Origin: GBS-DC sp037442365
GTDB taxonomy: Bacteria; Armatimonadota; Fimbriimonadia; Fimbriimonadales; GBS-DC
Direction of reading: 5' to 3'
DNA length: 59,343 nt
Assembly (NCBI GenBank): GCA_037442365.1
Contig: JBBIQK010000009.1
Span: forward strand, 1-59,343
A program made the position numbers and the translations under genes. Positions within the stretch are counted from its first letter, which is position 1; every line of letters starts with the position of its first letter. This document shows, in pieces, positions 34,801-42,215 of this stretch. A model generated the notes under the pieces. That model had not been told where the DNA came from, ran no database searches, and saw nothing but the letters and a program-made list of their open reading frames with translations.

Positions 34801-37378
34801 TGAAGAACACATCGTCGGCGGTGTCGCTGTCAAAAGACACCTGCAGGATATCGTTCATAAACTGGTTCGCAACGGCGCCGCGCAGGCTGAGCGCCCATGC
34901 GATGTCCTGACCGCTGAAGAGCATGCGCCCGCTGCCCTGCAGGAAGTTGCGAATCAGGGTCTGCACTTCAGGGTCAAGAATGTGTCCGGGACCTGCCCAC
35001 ACATTACCCGCGTAAGGGCTACCCCAGATAACAATTCGCGTTGCGTGCAGTTTCTGTCGGAATCCACCAGTCAGGTCGGTCGGCTCTCGCTCGAAGCGCG
35101 GCTGATACCCTGCCAGCACGGCGGGCGTTATCGGGTTGCGGCACTGCACGCGCCAGATGCTATACAGGTTGTTGTAGGTCGTGTTCTGCCCCAGCGTGTC
35201 GGAGCGCAGGAAGAAGCCCGGCGGCAGGTTCGGATGCGGGATGGTACCGTCGCCGTGAATGACCAGCGGATCGCCACTGGGCGGCTGAGTCAAATCGAAC
35301 GGCGGCTTGCCGGTCGGGTTGTCCGTCCAGTAGCTCTCCACCGGTTGCCATGTCGGGCGTGTAATCGAGTTGCCGATGGCGTCGACGCGGTTCTGCACGA
35401 AAATCTGACCGCCCATGTAGTCCGACACAAGCAGGATATTGTGCGCGCCTGTGAATTGCTGGGTCGTGAAGCCCGATATGTTATCGTAGATGAACTCGTT
35501 GCCTACATTATCGCGCACAATCACATCCAGATAGAAGTCGCTGGGGATGTCGGGCGTGCGCCATGTGGCGACATACCAGTCGGTCGGGTTACCGTCGTCG
35601 TCCAGCTCGGGCTGCAACAGGAGCGTGTCATCCAGGCTGCCGCCGAAGCCCAGTCGGACGAGGCTGTAAGGCTCTTTGTATTCGTAGGTTTCGGGGTGGA
35701 TGGCTTGCTGCCCCACCTCCACGAACAGCGGCACATACGCCTGCCCCTGATCGACCAGAATTCGGTTCGGGAAGAAGATATCGAACTGGAACAGCTGGTA
35801 GAGGCGATGCTCCAGCCCTTCGGCGTCCTGCTCCGCGCTGTCGGGGTCTTTGAACTGCACGCGCACGAAGTCGATGCCGCTCTGCAGGTCTACCGCGCGC
35901 ACTTTAATGGTAACGGTGTCGCCTGGGAACGATTCTTTGGGGCTGACGACGGGTAGGATGTCCACGATGGGCGGCGTGAGGTCGAACACCAGCGTCTCCC
36001 AGAGGTCGTGGACGCCCGGTCCAGGCGATTCGGCGCCCTGTGTGCGTGTGGAGTGGTACGCCACTCGGTTGCGGGTATCGATGGCGGCGGTGGGGTATTT
36101 CGCGCCTGCGGCAGGCACAAAGAACGCCACGCCGGGCACATCAGGACGCGCCAGTCCGGAAGCGCTGGGATCCGTGGTGAGCGAAAGCGTGTTCGCCGCA
36201 GAGGGCGGCTCGGGCAACAGCGCGGGTGTGTAGTAGATATCGTAGATGTTATCCGTCACATCCACGCGGTCGGAGGGCGCGCCCAGCTGGTGGGGCGTTC
36301 CCGACTTGCGCGTGGACGAAAACACCAGGTACGGCGTATCGCCAATCTGCGCCCATGCGGGCTGACGGTCGCGCGGGCGGTTCCCCGACCCATCCACGAA
36401 AGTGGTCCACTGCGCAACGGTCAGCGTGTTGAAGTCCAGCATATAAATGTAGCTGGTTCCATCGGCGGCGATTCGCGCGAAGGCGACACGGTTCCCATCG
36501 GGCGACCATGCAGGCTCGACATCGTTTTCGCCTGCATCGGGGAAAGTGATGCGTCGGAAGAAGGTTCCATCTTCAAACGGGCGTCCGTCGGTGCGCGCCA
36601 CATAGAGGCGGTAGCGACGGTCGGCTTCCGTCTCCCCGGTGAGCAGGCGATTCGAAGAGAAAATCACTAGGTTGCCGCCGGGGCTGAGCGTTGGTCGGAG
36701 GTTCTGCGTCACGCCGTTGTTGTCGGAGGTAATGACCACGCGCTGGTTGGTGGTCAGGTTGCGCACGACGATGTTGTAGCTGCCCGCCGCGCTGCGGTTC
36801 GCATACGCGATAATGTTCGCGGCGTTGTTGATTGCCGGCTGAATCTGGCTGCCAAACTGTTCATCGGGGGTGTCCCCTGTAATGGCTGTGAGGTTCGTCA
36901 GGTTGCTGAGATAGAGATTCGAGCCATCATCCAGGTCGCCCCGCCAGATGCGATAGCGCGGCGTGGGGTTAATCAGTCGCCCATCCGATCCGACACCGCC
37001 CGCGTTGCTGGAGAAATACATTTTCGCCGCGCCGGGGTTGTAGACGGGATGGATTTCGTCGGGCGCGGCGTTGGTGATGTCGCGATCCCAGCGCGGCGCG
37101 CGCGTGCGCTGTCGGCGCTGTTGCAGTTGCTGATGGAACTGCTGCGGGTCGAACAGCCCGTTCTTACGCCATTGCACGCTCCCGCTCTGCGGCGCACGCT
37201 GCGGCGCGATTTTGTAGTTCTGGGGTGGGATGGGTTTGTAGGTCGCGCTGGGCAGCGTCTGTCGCGCCGCACGATCGCGGTAGGCGTCCGCGGTCGTTGA
37301 CGCGCCGTCCTGCGCGTAGCCTGCCCAGGTCAGTAAAAGCCCCACCAGTGCCAGCTGCCATCGCCATCGTCGTATCAC
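31889..37378 (-). CDS. giant secreted protein: PD40 propeller, carboxypeptidase-regulatory repeats, shared C-terminal cassette
   Basis: A 1829-residue exported protein, GTG start with GAGGAGGTT at correct spacing, signal peptide LALVGLLLTWAGYAQ. Residues about 110-420 carry PD40/TolB-type propeller blades (VEPAWSPDGNRVAFARI and similar). About 640-900 hold an alpha/beta region beginning HNILLVSDYMGGQI with FLQGSGRMLFSGQDIAWAL, resembling M6-type or GATase-like Rossmann modules. About 1040-1400 are at least four carboxypeptidase regulatory-like Ig repeats (GAGYAITDSNGFYRIVGL-type, TDPDGTFLIPRVPVG, TDANGVYTFSVPAGEY, TDANGNYSFPTVPPGEY). Then IPLQVGWNLIGNPFTF (about 1490), and a FlgD-like domain (1743-1829) ending RATAPLVLTR. 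No catalytic site is apparent; a surface-display role is inferred. It is first in the six-gene exported-protein run. Confidence 0.75.
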   Translation of the reverse strand: MIRRWRWQLALVGLLLTWAGYAQDGASTTADAYRDRAARQTLPSATYKPIPPQNYKIAPQRAPQSGSVQWRKNGLFDPQQFHQQLQQRRQRTRAPRWDRDITNAAPDEIHPVYNPGAAKMYFSSNAGGVGSDGRLINPTPRYRIWRGDLDDGSNLYLSNLTNLTAITGDTPDEQFGSQIQPAINNAANIIAYANRSAAGSYNIVVRNLTTNQRVVITSDNNGVTQNLRPTLSPGGNLVIFSSNRLLTGETEADRRYRLYVARTDGRPFEDGTFFRRITFPDAGENDVEPAWSPDGNRVAFARIAADGTSYIYMLDFNTLTVAQWTTFVDGSGNRPRDRQPAWAQIGDTPYLVFSSTRKSGTPHQLGAPSDRVDVTDNIYDIYYTPALLPEPPSAANTLSLTTDPSASGLARPDVPGVAFFVPAAGAKYPTAAIDTRNRVAYHSTRTQGAESPGPGVHDLWETLVFDLTPPIVDILPVVSPKESFPGDTVTIKVRAVDLQSGIDFVRVQFKDPDSAEQDAEGLEHRLYQLFQFDIFFPNRILVDQGQAYVPLFVEVGQQAIHPETYEYKEPYSLVRLGFGGSLDDTLLLQPELDDDGNPTDWYVATWRTPDIPSDFYLDVIVRDNVGNEFIYDNISGFTTQQFTGAHNILLVSDYMGGQIFVQNRVDAIGNSITRPTWQPVESYWTDNPTGKPPFDLTQPPSGDPLVIHGDGTIPHPNLPPGFFLRSDTLGQNTTYNNLYSIWRVQCRNPITPAVLAGYQPRFEREPTDLTGGFRQKLHATRIVIWGSPYAGNVWAGPGHILDPEVQTLIRNFLQGSGRMLFSGQDIAWALSLRGAVANQFMNDILQVSFDSDTADDVFFIPYRGLRHELVGAAAPAGEDPNPFADNPGGIGIWIRFEGNSIVADQPSALRLSHPAQYLVLPGFDTFDVIPPIGAGTGPLYTDAAWNQVWIDTVDVSANARTTYTYTQPRVNAGTLLGDSNQAGSYYANTANRSKVGFMAFGIEGVNSAYNEGPTGALWCRSYRNKLIHNAFGWMTHSVLEGVVRQYDPDTRTFTPLPRALVRVIGVAPVSVAGVDAGYAITDSNGFYRIVGLEAGIYIVDAERPGFKTQHPETVTLVAQTATINLIMLATPPGQISGRVIDINNQPVRGALIRATNTTDPELVVEIVTDPDGTFLIPRVPVGTWDVTVAALSFGGYTLPPVQPTPDGVYRDVQVQSGQTTDVGDFVLEPEPGTVTGTVTDVDTGNPIPNARVTAVAGTNTRADVATDANGVYTFSVPAGEYVITAVAPGYAPESQTLTVPANTTSTLNFQLALLPPGSASGRIVRRFGGAPEPDVTVRLLFAGNDAVPPATTDANGNYSFPTVPPGEYVVVPVKSGFTFTPNQRTITVNSGQNTVIGEFKSEPLRTFFKGRFLVSAPYDYTQDVRDLLDVPTAATFRFFAWDTSQSRYVFYPTAPANRFQLGRGYFLETSEDLPLATEGTPANTSQPFEIPLQVGWNLIGNPFTFDVNWSQVQFIDPDTSAPVSLPTAVGKGIVANALWGYSFGSYAATTRMKVWEGYWVYAYRATTLIIPPTAAAASASSRSANTDAGGWRLTLEVQSGDLKDRAYIGVSRSATPGYDHAHDLLKPPPVGADYVHISLPRLSWGAQSGVYGVDIQPATRSASWEFTVETSQPNREVSLHWPDAQQLPRAANLVLVNLETGERRYLRTTGAYTFRTNASGVSRFRLEMASSGGLLRIQQVQVQAGRGAQHTVAFQLTGDATVQVNVLSGGKVVRQLLNQATRSGVQQATWDGRDQSGVALPPGAYTIEIRAVSEDGQVARATAPLVLTR

Positions 37379-37448
37379 TGCGTTCGAACCTCCTCTTCTG
37401 TAGTCAGATTCCGTATTACTGGCGATACTCCTGCCCGATTTTGACGCC

Positions 37449-38075
37449 TCAAATGGAATTCCGTTGCGCTCCTGAGTATACCTGCTTGTTTTGCGTGAGG
37501 GCGCGCCAGATTCGATGCACCTGCGCTTCGACCTGCTCGAGGGAGCGGTGGGTGCGGATGACCCAATCGGCGAAGGCGATTTTGCATCGGGTGGGCAGTT
37601 GCGCACGCAGGATTTGCCGCGCGCGCGGCGGCGAGACGCCGCGTTCGAGAAGCCGTCGTCGCTGGAGCGCAGGCGTCGCCTGCACCACCACAATCGCGTC
37701 GAAGAAGCCCTGAAGCGCGACCTCGATAAGGAGCGGTACCTCGATAAAAGTGGGCACGGGCGACGGCTCGTGCGCCTCCAGCTGCGCCTGCAGAGCGCGT
37801 ACCACCGCGGGATGCATCACGCGATTCAGGCGTCGCCGCGCGGTAGCGTCGGCAAATGCGAGCGACGCGAGCCGCTCCCGCGCCAGCGCACTGTCTGCCG
37901 TTGTAATCGCCTGCCCAAACTCCCTGACTAACTGCTGCCATAGTTCCGTCCCTGGAAGGAGGAGCGTCGCCGCGAGCGTGTCGCTACTGATGCCGTGTGC
38001 GCCCAGCGACTCGAAAAGACGCAAGACCGTCGTCTTGCCTTCGGCGACGCCGCCCGTGATGGCAATCCGTTGCAT
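37449..38075 (-). CDS. coaE: dephospho-CoA kinase
   Basis: Phosphorylates the 3' hydroxyl of dephospho-CoA, the last step of CoA synthesis. The 208 residues start MQRIAITGGVAEGKTTVL. The P-loop is GGVAEGKTT (8-16, Lys14), with Glu where the family usually has GGIGSGKS, a real deviation. Asp32 in HGISSDTLA is the expected catalytic base region. HPAVVRAL and VPLLIEVALQGFFDAIVVV are standard. The ATG shares one base with the rpsA stop (TGATG), so translation is coupled to ribosomal protein S1. Confidence 0.93.
   Translation of the reverse strand: MQRIAITGGVAEGKTTVLRLFESLGAHGISSDTLAATLLLPGTELWQQLVREFGQAITTADSALARERLASLAFADATARRRLNRVMHPAVVRALQAQLEAHEPSPVPTFIEVPLLIEVALQGFFDAIVVVQATPALQRRRLLERGVSPPRARQILRAQLPTRCKIAFADWVIRTHRSLEQVEAQVHRIWRALTQNKQVYSGAQRNSI
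37475..37482 (-). promoter_or_regulatory. -10-like box GGTATACT inside coaE 3' end, likely promoter of exported-protein operon
   Basis: Minus-strand TATACT at 37480-37475 preceded by GG lies within the last codons of coaE, about 97 nt before the GTG of the giant secreted protein. This leaves a leader with a true ribosome binding site. It may let the surface operon be transcribed apart from rpsA-coaE. Confidence 0.4.
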
Positions 38076-39577
38076 CAATCATTCGCGGCTTCGGTTTCGG
38101 TTCCTGCCGTCGAATCGTTGTTTTCAGGCGGATTCGGCGCTTCCCGTGATTCGGAGCGCAGCTGCTGGAGTTGCGACGAGAGCCGATCGCCGATGGTGAA
38201 CCCGCCGCTCTTGCTGCTGCCCGTGCGCTGGCGATGCTCCTGGACGGCGCGCTGCTCTTCGGGCGCGCGCAGGCTCAGCACCATGCGTCGTCGGCGCGGG
38301 TCCAGTTCGATAATGCGCCCTTTGACCACATCGCCGACCGCGACGACCTCTTCGGGGCTTTTGACGCGCTTGCTGGTGAGTTCCGACAGCGGCAGGAACG
38401 CCTCGACGCCCTCGTCTACGCGGGCGAACGCGCCCGTGCGCGCCAGGCGTGTGATGGGCGCCTCCAGCTCCTCGCCCTCGCGGTACTTCTGCGCCGCGAC
38501 ATGCCACGGATCTGGCATCACCTGACGACGGCTCAGGGCAACTTTGCCGTTCTCAGGCTCCAGACGGATGACCACCACCTCGATCTGGTCGCCCTCCTTG
38601 ATGACCTCGCGCGGATTATCGATGCGCGCCCACGACAGCTCGCTGACATGTAGGAGACCTTCGTACTCGCCGATGTCCACAAACGCGCCGTAGCCTGTAA
38701 TTCGTTTGACCACGCCTGTGAACCGATCGCCGACTTTCAGCGTGGCGAACACACGCTCGCGTCGCTGGCGCTCTTCCTCTTCGCGTTGACGGCGCAGCTC
38801 CTCGTCTGCCAGCTTGTTGGAGCCGACTGCCTTGCGACGCTCGTGGTCGAGGTCAATCAGTTTAATCGGCAGCACTTCGCCCACCAGCCGATCCAGCTGG
38901 TTCGGCGGCAGGCGTCGGGCAATTTGACTGGCGGGCACGAAGCATCGCACGCCGATATTCACCACTACGCCGCCTTTGACCGCGTCTTCGACCATCGCCT
39001 CCAGCGTCTCTTTATTGTTGTACGCCTCGACGATCGATTCCCAGAGCTTGTCGAAATCGGCTTCTCGCTTCGAGAGGACGGGCGCGCCCCCCTCCCCGCG
39101 CGTGCGCATGACCTTTACATCGATCGTATCGCCGACCTGTACGACATCTTCTGCCGAATCGACCTTGCCCGTCGCCAGCTCCTCTTTGGGGATTTTGACT
39201 TCGGTTTTCGTGCCGACATCGACCAGCACGGCGTCTCGGTCGACCTGCACCACCGTCGCCTGGATTACCTCGCCGGGTTCGAATGAGGGGAAGCTCTGCT
39301 CGATGGCTTCGTCCATCGAGAGGGTTTCCTCCGTTGCGGGGGTTGATTCTGCCACAGCAGCGACAGGCGCAGGCTCTAGCGCAGGGGCGGTTGGCGTCGT
39401 TGTCTCTTCGGGCGCCTGCTCTGGCGCCTCTGCAGTCGACGCAGTCGCTTCGATGCTGTCCACAGGCTGTTCAGGGGTTTCCACGCTCGGCTCGGTCGCG
39501 ATGGTCTCCACTGCACTCTCGGTCGCCTCCGTCGACTCGGTCATCAGGTTCTCACGGGTCTGTTCGTCGCTCCACAT
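38075..39577 (-). CDS. rpsA: 30S ribosomal protein S1
   Basis: A 500-residue S1 with four S1 RNA-binding domains in the C-terminal 420 residues: VIQATVVQVDRDAVLVDVGT, VVVNIGVRCFVPASQI, FTGVVKRITGYGAFVDIG and LEAPITRLARTGAFARVDEG. The first about 90 residues are a low-complexity Thr/Glu/Pro/Ala-rich acidic extension not seen in most S1 proteins. S1 brings structured mRNAs to the 30S subunit, so it matters in an organism that appears to mix leaderless and Shine-Dalgarno starts. The gene itself has a near-perfect AAGGAGGTCC site 9 nt before the ATG. Confidence 0.93.
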   Translation of the reverse strand: MWSDEQTRENLMTESTEATESAVETIATEPSVETPEQPVDSIEATASTAEAPEQAPEETTTPTAPALEPAPVAAVAESTPATEETLSMDEAIEQSFPSFEPGEVIQATVVQVDRDAVLVDVGTKTEVKIPKEELATGKVDSAEDVVQVGDTIDVKVMRTRGEGGAPVLSKREADFDKLWESIVEAYNNKETLEAMVEDAVKGGVVVNIGVRCFVPASQIARRLPPNQLDRLVGEVLPIKLIDLDHERRKAVGSNKLADEELRRQREEEERQRRERVFATLKVGDRFTGVVKRITGYGAFVDIGEYEGLLHVSELSWARIDNPREVIKEGDQIEVVVIRLEPENGKVALSRRQVMPDPWHVAAQKYREGEELEAPITRLARTGAFARVDEGVEAFLPLSELTSKRVKSPEEVVAVGDVVKGRIIELDPRRRRMVLSLRAPEEQRAVQEHRQRTGSSKSGGFTIGDRLSSQLQQLRSESREAPNPPENNDSTAGTETEAAND

Positions 39578-39586
39578 GGTTTCACG

Positions 39587-39596
39587 GACCTCCTTC
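39587..39596 (-). promoter_or_regulatory. strong Shine-Dalgarno site of rpsA
   Basis: Minus-strand AAGGAGGTCC (39596-39587), 9 nt before the ATG. It confirms that the 16S anti-SD CCTCC is in use here, in contrast with the promoter-adjacent leaderless starts. Confidence 0.7.
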
Positions 39597-39608
39597 AGGG
39601 CTGTTTAT

Positions 39609-40811
39609 TCAGTTCGAGGCAGGGTCTGGGACTCCTGCCAGTGATGCGCGCGGATCGTGCAAAACGCCATCGATATAAGTATACTCCACTTTTTGCGTGT
39701 GTGGGTTCCAGAGCAGCACATCGGCGCACGCGCCCGCGCGGAGCGTGCCCAGATCCATCTCGTAGCCGAGTGCGCGGGCGGGGTTGGCGGCGCACACCAG
39801 CGAGGCGACTTCCAACCCCAGCGTCTGGGCGCAGTGGCGCAGGCATGTGTCCATCGCGACGGTGCTGCCCGCCAGTCCGCCTGTTTCCGCCATCCGCGCC
39901 GCGCCCTCCTGCACCACGGCGCGATGCCCCCATAGCTCGAAGGTGTAGCCGTCGGGCATGCCCACGCCCGTCGCGCCGTCGGAGACGCAAATCACGCGCG
40001 TGGCGCCTTTGGCTTTAATCAGCAGTTGCGCTGTCGCCGTGTGGGTATGCACATTGTCCCAGATAATCTCGGCGGTCAGTTCGTCGTGGAGCATCACCGC
40101 GCCCGCCAGTCCGGGGTCGCGATGCTGGAACGGGCGCATGGCGTTGAAGGTGTGGGTGGCATGGCGTGCGCCCCACTCGATTGCCTGCACCGTCTGCTCG
40201 TAGGTCGCGTCGCTGTGCCCGATGGAGACAATCACGCCCTCCTGCGTGAGGTACTGGATGACCTCCCGCGCGCCCTCCAGTTCAGGCGCAAGCGTCACCA
40301 CGCGCAACTCATTAATTAAATTGCCCAGCTCGCTCTCCAGTTCACGCACGTTGGGCGGGCGGATGTATTCGGGCGGTTGCGCGCCGGCGCGTTTGGGGTT
40401 GATGAAGGGACCTTCCATATGGCAGCCCAGCACGCGCGCGCCGTCTGTGCCGTTCCAACGTACCTCGCGCGCCGCTTCGATGCATCGGCGGATGGCATGC
40501 CATGGCGCGGTCAGCGGCGTCACGAGAAACGCCGTGACGCCATGCAGGGCAAGCCGCTGGGCAATCGCGCGGATGGCTTCAGGCGCGCCTTCCATCATGT
40601 CGCGTCCGAAGCCGCCATGCACATGCAGGTCAATCATGCCCGGCAGCGCAATCAGTTCACGGGCGTCCACATCAGGCGGTTGAATGCCTGCCATGTGCGC
40701 AGGGTCGTAAGGCTCCCACGCGACGATTCTGCCTTTGTCGATGACCAGCGCCTGATGCGGATAGCGTCTCCCATCCGTTGCCAGCGCGCCGCAGAAAATC
40801 CGAAACGCCAT
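39609..40811 (-). CDS. nagA: N-acetylglucosamine-6-phosphate deacetylase
   Basis: A 400-residue amidohydrolase that removes acetate from GlcNAc-6-phosphate in amino-sugar use and wall recycling. Metal and catalytic motifs are all visible: IDLHVHGGFG (HxH), HMEGPFINPKRAGA (Glu ligand), SIGHSDATYEQ, ATHTFNAMRPF, and CVSDGATGVGMPDG (catalytic Asp). ATG 40811 is preferred because a TACACT box lies 8 nt upstream; a longer frame would add an unconvincing N-terminus. It precedes rpsA with 31 nt, which has its own ribosome binding site. No nagB or PTS gene is nearby. Confidence 0.94.
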   Translation of the reverse strand: MAFRIFCGALATDGRRYPHQALVIDKGRIVAWEPYDPAHMAGIQPPDVDARELIALPGMIDLHVHGGFGRDMMEGAPEAIRAIAQRLALHGVTAFLVTPLTAPWHAIRRCIEAAREVRWNGTDGARVLGCHMEGPFINPKRAGAQPPEYIRPPNVRELESELGNLINELRVVTLAPELEGAREVIQYLTQEGVIVSIGHSDATYEQTVQAIEWGARHATHTFNAMRPFQHRDPGLAGAVMLHDELTAEIIWDNVHTHTATAQLLIKAKGATRVICVSDGATGVGMPDGYTFELWGHRAVVQEGAARMAETGGLAGSTVAMDTCLRHCAQTLGLEVASLVCAANPARALGYEMDLGTLRAGACADVLLWNPHTQKVEYTYIDGVLHDPRASLAGVPDPASN

Positions 40812-40819
40812 GCGGGTTA

Positions 40820-40827
40820 AGTGTACC
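40820..40827 (-). promoter_or_regulatory. -10-like box GGTACACT before nagA
   Basis: Minus-strand TACACT at 40825-40820 preceded by GG, 8 nt before the nagA ATG. It overlaps the stop region of the upstream FHA gene. Confidence 0.55.
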
Positions 40828-42213
40828 CTACTCGACTCGGAATCGCGCCCCACCGAATCGCACCAGGTCGCCTGCGCGGAGCGACTGCTTGCTCACACGC
40901 TGTTCGTTGACGAACACGCCGTTGGTGCTGCCCAGGTCGTACACCACGAGCGCGCCGTTTTCGAGCGCGATTCGGGCGTGATGGCGGCTCACGGAGGGGT
41001 CCGGGATGATGAGCGCGTTGTCCGTCTCGCGCCCGATGGTGAGACCAGCAGGCGGGATGGCGATTCGATGCCCTGCGAGCGCGCCGTCCAGCCCCACCAG
41101 CGCGGTGGCTTGCATCACGGCGACGCCTGTCGGCGCGGCGGGATAGCCCTGCGGCGGTTGGGTCGGCGGTGGCGCGGGCATCGCGACGGGCGTGCAGGCG
41201 CACGCGCCCGTGAGCGGGTCCTGACGCTGCCCGCAGTAGGGGCACACGCCCGGCGGCGTCGGCAGGGGCGGCGGGAGCGGCGAGCGCACAACATCGCGGG
41301 GCGCGCGCACTGCCTGACCCTCGCGCAGCTGAAACTGTGCCTGAAAACCGCCAATCTGCAGCAGGTCGCCGTCGTTCAGCTCCACTGGCGCACTAATTGG
41401 CTGCCCGTTGACCGCCATCGGCGCGAACGGGATCAGCACATAGCCCCCGCCCTGCTGTCGAATCTCCGCGTGTCGGGGCGCGACCTGCGGGTCGCCGCGC
41501 ATGGGCACATCCGCCAGCTCGTCGCGCCCGATGTATGCCCCGTCGCGGTCAATCGGGTAGTCCTTGCCTTCGTTGCGTCCATACAGCACGCGCACCCACG
41601 CCGCGCGCGTCATCCATTCCAGCAGCCCGATGAACAGTCCAATCCCCGCGCCGACCAGCGTCAGCGCGACGGCGCGCGAGGGCGCGCCCGCTTCGCCCTC
41701 CGCACGCAGGGCGAACCCGAACACCGAGCCGAGCGTGAACGCCAGAAAGTCGAACAGTGCGCCGCCCATCGCGCCGCCAATCGCGCCGCCCAGCAGCCCG
41801 TTGCGCATGCGCTTCGGCGAACGCGCCACAAGCCCCTCCGACAGCCCCATCATCGCCCCGAACGCGCTCCAGCCCAGAATGCGCCCGACAATCAGCCCCA
41901 GAAACGGAACCGTCGCGCCCAGCACGTTGAAGAGTATCTGCCCGATGGTCAGCCCCATCCAGCCGCCGACGGCGCCCGCGCCTGCACCCAGCGCGACCCC
42001 GCGCAGGATGTGCTTACCCGTGCCCAGCGACAGCCCCGTCGCCAGCCCAACCATCGCGCCGACAAACAACCCTGAAATCGAGCCGAACAACGCGATTGAT
42101 CCCCAGTCGACGGTACGCCTGATGTCGTCGCTGATGAACGGCTCGTTCACCAACCACGCCAGCACGCCGCCCACCGCGCCAAACAGCATCAGGTAAATCA
42201 GCTTCGAGACCAT
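40828..42213 (-). CDS. membrane protein with glycine-rich helices, two FHA domains and a zinc ribbon
   Basis: A 461-residue protein. The first about 210 residues are four or more Gly-rich hydrophobic helices (glycine-zipper-like: GGVLAWLV, GLSLGTGKHILRGVALGAGA). An FHA domain follows at about 210-310 (AYIGRDELADVPMRG, HAEIRQQGGGYVL). Then comes a short Pro-rich linker with a CPYCGQRQDPLTGACAC zinc-ribbon. A second, canonical FHA domain is at about 375-461 (IGRETDNALII, VSRHHARI, DLGSTNGVFVNEQRV). FHA domains bind phosphothreonine, so this is a membrane-tethered signalling or secretion adaptor. It sits 2 nt after another FHA gene. No Ser/Thr kinase is in the window. Confidence 0.82.
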   Translation of the reverse strand: MVSKLIYLMLFGAVGGVLAWLVNEPFISDDIRRTVDWGSIALFGSISGLFVGAMVGLATGLSLGTGKHILRGVALGAGAGAVGGWMGLTIGQILFNVLGATVPFLGLIVGRILGWSAFGAMMGLSEGLVARSPKRMRNGLLGGAIGGAMGGALFDFLAFTLGSVFGFALRAEGEAGAPSRAVALTLVGAGIGLFIGLLEWMTRAAWVRVLYGRNEGKDYPIDRDGAYIGRDELADVPMRGDPQVAPRHAEIRQQGGGYVLIPFAPMAVNGQPISAPVELNDGDLLQIGGFQAQFQLREGQAVRAPRDVVRSPLPPPLPTPPGVCPYCGQRQDPLTGACACTPVAMPAPPPTQPPQGYPAAPTGVAVMQATALVGLDGALAGHRIAIPPAGLTIGRETDNALIIPDPSVSRHHARIALENGALVVYDLGSTNGVFVNEQRVSKQSLRAGDLVRFGGARFRVE

Positions 42214-42215
42214 TG

